This document shows positions 61,385-64,000 of a DNA stretch of 64,000 nucleotides, piece after piece. The notes beneath the pieces were generated by a model. It did no database searches and was not told where the DNA came from. It saw only the letters and a list, made by a program, of their open reading frames with translations. Source of the stretch: Halorientalis litorea (GTDB lineage Archaea > Halobacteriota > Halobacteria > Halobacteriales > Haloarculaceae); contig NZ_CP095482.1 of assembly GCF_023028225.1 (NCBI RefSeq), positions 1,054,001-1,118,000 on the forward strand, written 5' to 3'. The first letter of the stretch is position 1, and the number at the start of each line of letters is the position of its first letter. The position numbers were made by a program, and so were the translations under genes.

Positions 61385-62302
61385 ATGGCAATCGGCGACC
61401 TGACCGAGGTGACACTCGGGGACTGTTCGGACCTGCACTACGTCGACACGGGGATGTTCGACGCACCGGGGTTCGGTGCGGTGTACATCCTCGACGCCGA
61501 GCGACCCGCCGTCGTCGACTCGGGTATCGGTACCAACTACGAGCGCGTTCTCGACGCGATGGCGGCCGTCGGCGTCGAACCGACGGACCTCGAAGTCGTC
61601 GCGCTGACCCACGTCCACCTCGACCACGCGGGCGGCGCGGGCTTTCTCGCCGAGGCGTGTCCGAACGCGACCGTCGCGGTCCACGAAATTGGGGCCTCAC
61701 ACGTCGCGGACCCCTCGCGTCTCGTCGCGGGCACGAAGGCGGCCGTCGGCGACCAGTGGGAGTTCTACACGGAGCCGAAACCGGTACCCGAGTCGCGCAT
61801 CCGCGAACTCGCAGACGGCGACGAACTCGACCTCGGGGACCGACGGCTCCGGGTCCACCACGCGCCGGGACACGCACCCCATCAGGTCGTCTTCGAGAAC
61901 CGCGCGGAGCGGACGGTGTTCACCGCCGACGCCGCCGGTATCTACGTCCGCGAGCGCGACGCCGTGTTTCAGACGTCGCCGCCCGCGAACTTCGACCTCG
62001 AACAGTGTCTGGCCGACGTACGGATGCTGCGGGACCTGAACCCGGAGGTACTCTGTTACCCCCACTTCGGTGCGGCCGAGGCGGCGGGCCGCCTCGACGA
62101 GTACGAGACGGTGCTCCCCGAGTGGGTCGAGCGCGTCGCCGAGAAGCGCGAGGAACTGGGAGACGACGAGGCGGTCGCCGACCACTTCGCGGCGGCGGCT
62201 GACCTCGGGGACGTGTGGGGCGAGCGGAAGGCCCGGGAGGAGGCACGGCTGAACGTCCGGGGCGTGTTGGGGTATCTCGACGAGCGCGAGTCGGGCGAGT
62301 GA
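61385..62302 (+). CDS. MBL-fold metallo-hydrolase
   Basis: 305 residues from MAIGDLTEVTLGDCSDLHYV. Zinc motif LTHVHLDHAGGAGF and HHAPGHAPHQVVF; a C-terminal helical extension (EKREELGDDEAVADHFAAAAD) is longer than in the preceding paralogue. Reads like the glyoxalase II-like clade that is common in haloarchaea. Substrate unknown. Confidence 0.88.
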   Translation: MAIGDLTEVTLGDCSDLHYVDTGMFDAPGFGAVYILDAERPAVVDSGIGTNYERVLDAMAAVGVEPTDLEVVALTHVHLDHAGGAGFLAEACPNATVAVHEIGASHVADPSRLVAGTKAAVGDQWEFYTEPKPVPESRIRELADGDELDLGDRRLRVHHAPGHAPHQVVFENRAERTVFTADAAGIYVRERDAVFQTSPPANFDLEQCLADVRMLRDLNPEVLCYPHFGAAEAAGRLDEYETVLPEWVERVAEKREELGDDEAVADHFAAAADLGDVWGERKAREEARLNVRGVLGYLDERESGE

Positions 62303-62389
62303 CACCCGACAACCACGGGGACGGGACGTGACGCAGGAACGCGCAGTGTGGGTGTTTTAAGAACCGCCGATTCGTGTCCCCGGACGTAT

Positions 62390-62395
62390 GGAGGG
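62390..62395 (+). promoter_or_regulatory. Shine-Dalgarno site of the antiporter gene
   Basis: GGAGGG seven to eight bases before the GTG at 62402. It lies inside a five-codon frame (62388-62405, ATG to TGA) that overlaps the GTG. A TATA-like GTTTTAAG lies about 40-50 bases upstream of the GTG. Confidence 0.55.
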
Positions 62396-62401
62396 ACTCC
62401 C

Positions 62402-64000
62402 GTGAGCGCCAGCGGACTGATACCGCTCGTCGCGGCCATCATCGGCATCGGCGTCGCGGCGCAGTTACTGGCCGCACGGTTTCAGGTCCCCAGTATCATC
62501 TTCCTCATCTCCGCCGGCGTCGTCCTCGGGCCCGAGGGACTGGGCCTGATAACACGGGCGTCGTTCGGGAACGCGCTCCCGGCCATCGTCGGCCTCTCGG
62601 TGGCCATCATCGTCTTCGAGGGGGCCTTCCACCTGCGGGTCGGCCGCATCAAGGAGGCACCCGCGGCGACTATCAGACTGGTGACGGTCGGTGCGGCCAT
62701 CGCGTTCGTCGGCACGGCACTCGCCGTCCACTTCGCGCTCGGCGCGGCGTGGGACATGTCGTTTCTCGTCGGTGCGTTGCTCGTCGCCACGGGGCCGACG
62801 GTCATCACGCCGATTCTCGACGTCGTCCCGGTCCGTGACCGGGTGGCGACGGCACTGGAGACGGAGGGTATCATCAACGACGTGACGGCGGCCATCGTCG
62901 CCGTCGTCGTCTTCGAGGTGGTCGTGTTGGGCGACCAATCGGGTGGCGCGTTCCTCCGTGAGTTCACCGAGCGGTTGGGCATCGGCCTGCTCGTCGGCCT
63001 CGTCGTCGCCGCCGCCGTCTTCTACCTGCTCCGGTACGTGGACCTCTCGCCGGGGAACGCCCCGCGGAACGCGCGTCTGTTGACGCTCGCCGGGGCGGTA
63101 ATCGCGTTCGGTGCGGCCGACACTATCGCCAGCGAGGCGGGCATCGCGGCCGTTGCCACCGCCGGTCTCGTCCTCGGGAACGCGGACGTGCCGTACGAGG
63201 ACGAAATCGAGGCGTTCAAGGGCGACATCACGCTGCTGGTCCTCTCGTTCGTGTTCATCGCGCTCGCGGCGTTACTGGAGTTCGAGGACCTGCTCCAGTT
63301 GGGACTGCCGGGGTTGGTCGTCGTCGCGGCGGTCATGCTCGCCGTCCGGCCGCTGTTGGTGTTCGTGTCGGCAGTCGGCGACCGCTTTACGCGGAACGAG
63401 AAGGTGTTCATGAGTTTCGTCGGCCCGCGCGGCATCATCCCGGCGTCCGTGGCGACGCTGTTCGCCGTCGAGTTGCAGTCCGAGGCCAGCACGCTCAGAG
63501 CCGAGGCCGCGACGCTCGCGGGCGCGGACCCGGCGACGGTCTGTGCGGGTGCGGTCAGCGGCACGGAAGTCGGACAACTGTGTACGGAGGCGGCCACGTC
63601 GAGCCAGCAGGCACAACTGCTCGTCGGGACCGTCTTCCTCGTCATCTTCGCGACAGTCGCACTAGAGGGCGGCTTCGCGCGCTACATCGCTGAATACCTG
63701 AACGTGATACCAATGCGAGTCATCATCGTCGGAGGCGGGAAGGTGGGCCGCGCGCTCGCCGACCGCCTCGAAGACCGAGGGGAGAACGTCGTCATCGTCG
63801 AAGAGGACGAAGGCGCCGTCGAAACGATCCGAAACGAGGGCTTCACCGCAGTCTGGGGTGACGGCACCGACACGGAGGTGTTACGCGAGGCCGGTGCGGA
63901 CAACGCAAAGACCATCGTCGCCGCCACCGGCGACGACGACGCGAACCTCCTCATCGCCCAACTGTCGGACTCGAAGTTCAGCGTGGACACCGTCATCGCC
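62402..64000 (+). CDS. Na+/H+ antiporter with C-terminal TrkA-N (RCK) domain, 3' partial
   Basis: The frame is open from GTG 62402 to the right edge (533 codons), so it is cut. Residues 1-430 form about 12 membrane helices of the CPA1/NhaP type: GPTVITPILDVVPV and EGIINDVTAAI (the Asn-Asp transport motif), AGIAAVATAGLVLGN and FVGPRGIIPASVA. From about residue 440, MRVIIVGGGKVGRALADRL begins a nucleotide-binding TrkA-N domain, which may gate transport. This fits Na+ extrusion and pH control in a salt-loving cell. The GTG start is backed by a strong SD site. Confidence 0.88.
   Translation, partial: MSASGLIPLVAAIIGIGVAAQLLAARFQVPSIIFLISAGVVLGPEGLGLITRASFGNALPAIVGLSVAIIVFEGAFHLRVGRIKEAPAATIRLVTVGAAIAFVGTALAVHFALGAAWDMSFLVGALLVATGPTVITPILDVVPVRDRVATALETEGIINDVTAAIVAVVVFEVVVLGDQSGGAFLREFTERLGIGLLVGLVVAAAVFYLLRYVDLSPGNAPRNARLLTLAGAVIAFGAADTIASEAGIAAVATAGLVLGNADVPYEDEIEAFKGDITLLVLSFVFIALAALLEFEDLLQLGLPGLVVVAAVMLAVRPLLVFVSAVGDRFTRNEKVFMSFVGPRGIIPASVATLFAVELQSEASTLRAEAATLAGADPATVCAGAVSGTEVGQLCTEAATSSQQAQLLVGTVFLVIFATVALEGGFARYIAEYLNVIPMRVIIVGGGKVGRALADRLEDRGENVVIVEEDEGAVETIRNEGFTAVWGDGTDTEVLREAGADNAKTIVAATGDDDANLLIAQLSDSKFSVDTVIA

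Noticed and set aside
63682-63996. 104-residue frame antisense to the antiporter end
   Set aside because: Shadow of the TrkA-N coding region.

Overview
The window is about 64 kb of high-GC chromosome from a halophilic archaeon (class Halobacteria). The evidence is: very acidic proteins throughout; archaeal information genes (aIF2/IF5B, S19e, L40e, Nob1, Pus10, Tsr3, class I LysRS, PAN, PDCD5-like); haloarchaea-typical families (PitA, DUF5811/5812/5786, Bat-type HTH); and TATA-like boxes about 25 bases before start codons, implying leaderless transcripts. Most of it reads as core genome, with a few accessory genes interspersed. No rRNA, tRNA, CRISPR array, transposase or origin was recognised.

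Layout. 1-9.8 kb: purine salvage (GMP reductase fragment, NCS2 permease, phosphoribosyltransferase), a repeat block made of re-used gene ends, then a minus-strand nucleotide-sugar set (GlmU-like, GlmS, SQD1-like epimerase), an UppP-like phosphatase and an R2lox-type di-metal oxidase. 10-13 kb: Bat-type regulator, a DUF433/DUF5615 toxin-antitoxin candidate, aldehyde dehydrogenase. 13-23 kb: lipase-like hydrolase, Pus10, RNase HII, SecDF, DUF5812, Pgi, CPBP protease. 23-27 kb: a 44-residue RHH protein, Nob1, PRC-barrel protein, IF2, pyruvoyl arginine decarboxylase. 27-37 kb: PitA-type coproheme-decarboxylase fusion, site-2 protease, LysS-PyrH, MobB-MoaE fusion, ThiL, flippase-like membrane protein. 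37-46.6 kb: S19e, a membrane histidine kinase, PDCD5-like protein, PP-loop ATPase, HisS, UspA, TruA, PepF, PAN.

46.7-50.2 kb: the clearest signalling module, a double-domain KaiC/RadA-type ATPase followed by a receiver-like/PAS/LOV histidine kinase with an intact flavin-cysteine motif. 50.3-52.6 kb: a tight minus-strand run, DUF5786, DUF99, family-4 UDG, an unannotated 52-residue protein made of two cysteine repeats, and HisH, whose coding sequence carries two perfect palindromes. 52.6-64 kb: three metallo-beta-lactamase-fold proteins, L40e, enolase-like protein, Tsr3, a peroxiredoxin with a long acidic tail holding a perfect 65-bp duplication, SerS, a cold-shock protein, an NAD-dependent dehydrogenase, and a Na+/H+ antiporter-TrkA fusion running off the right edge.

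Three genes were found by reading the gaps or the right edge: the 44-residue RHH protein (22943-23077), the 52-residue cysteine-repeat protein (51027-51185) and the open-ended antiporter (62402 to the edge). The most promising items are the LOV-kinase/KaiC pair, the cysteine-repeat protein, the iterated gene-end repeat at 946-1264, the PitA variant with duplicated middle domains and the palindromes inside hisH.
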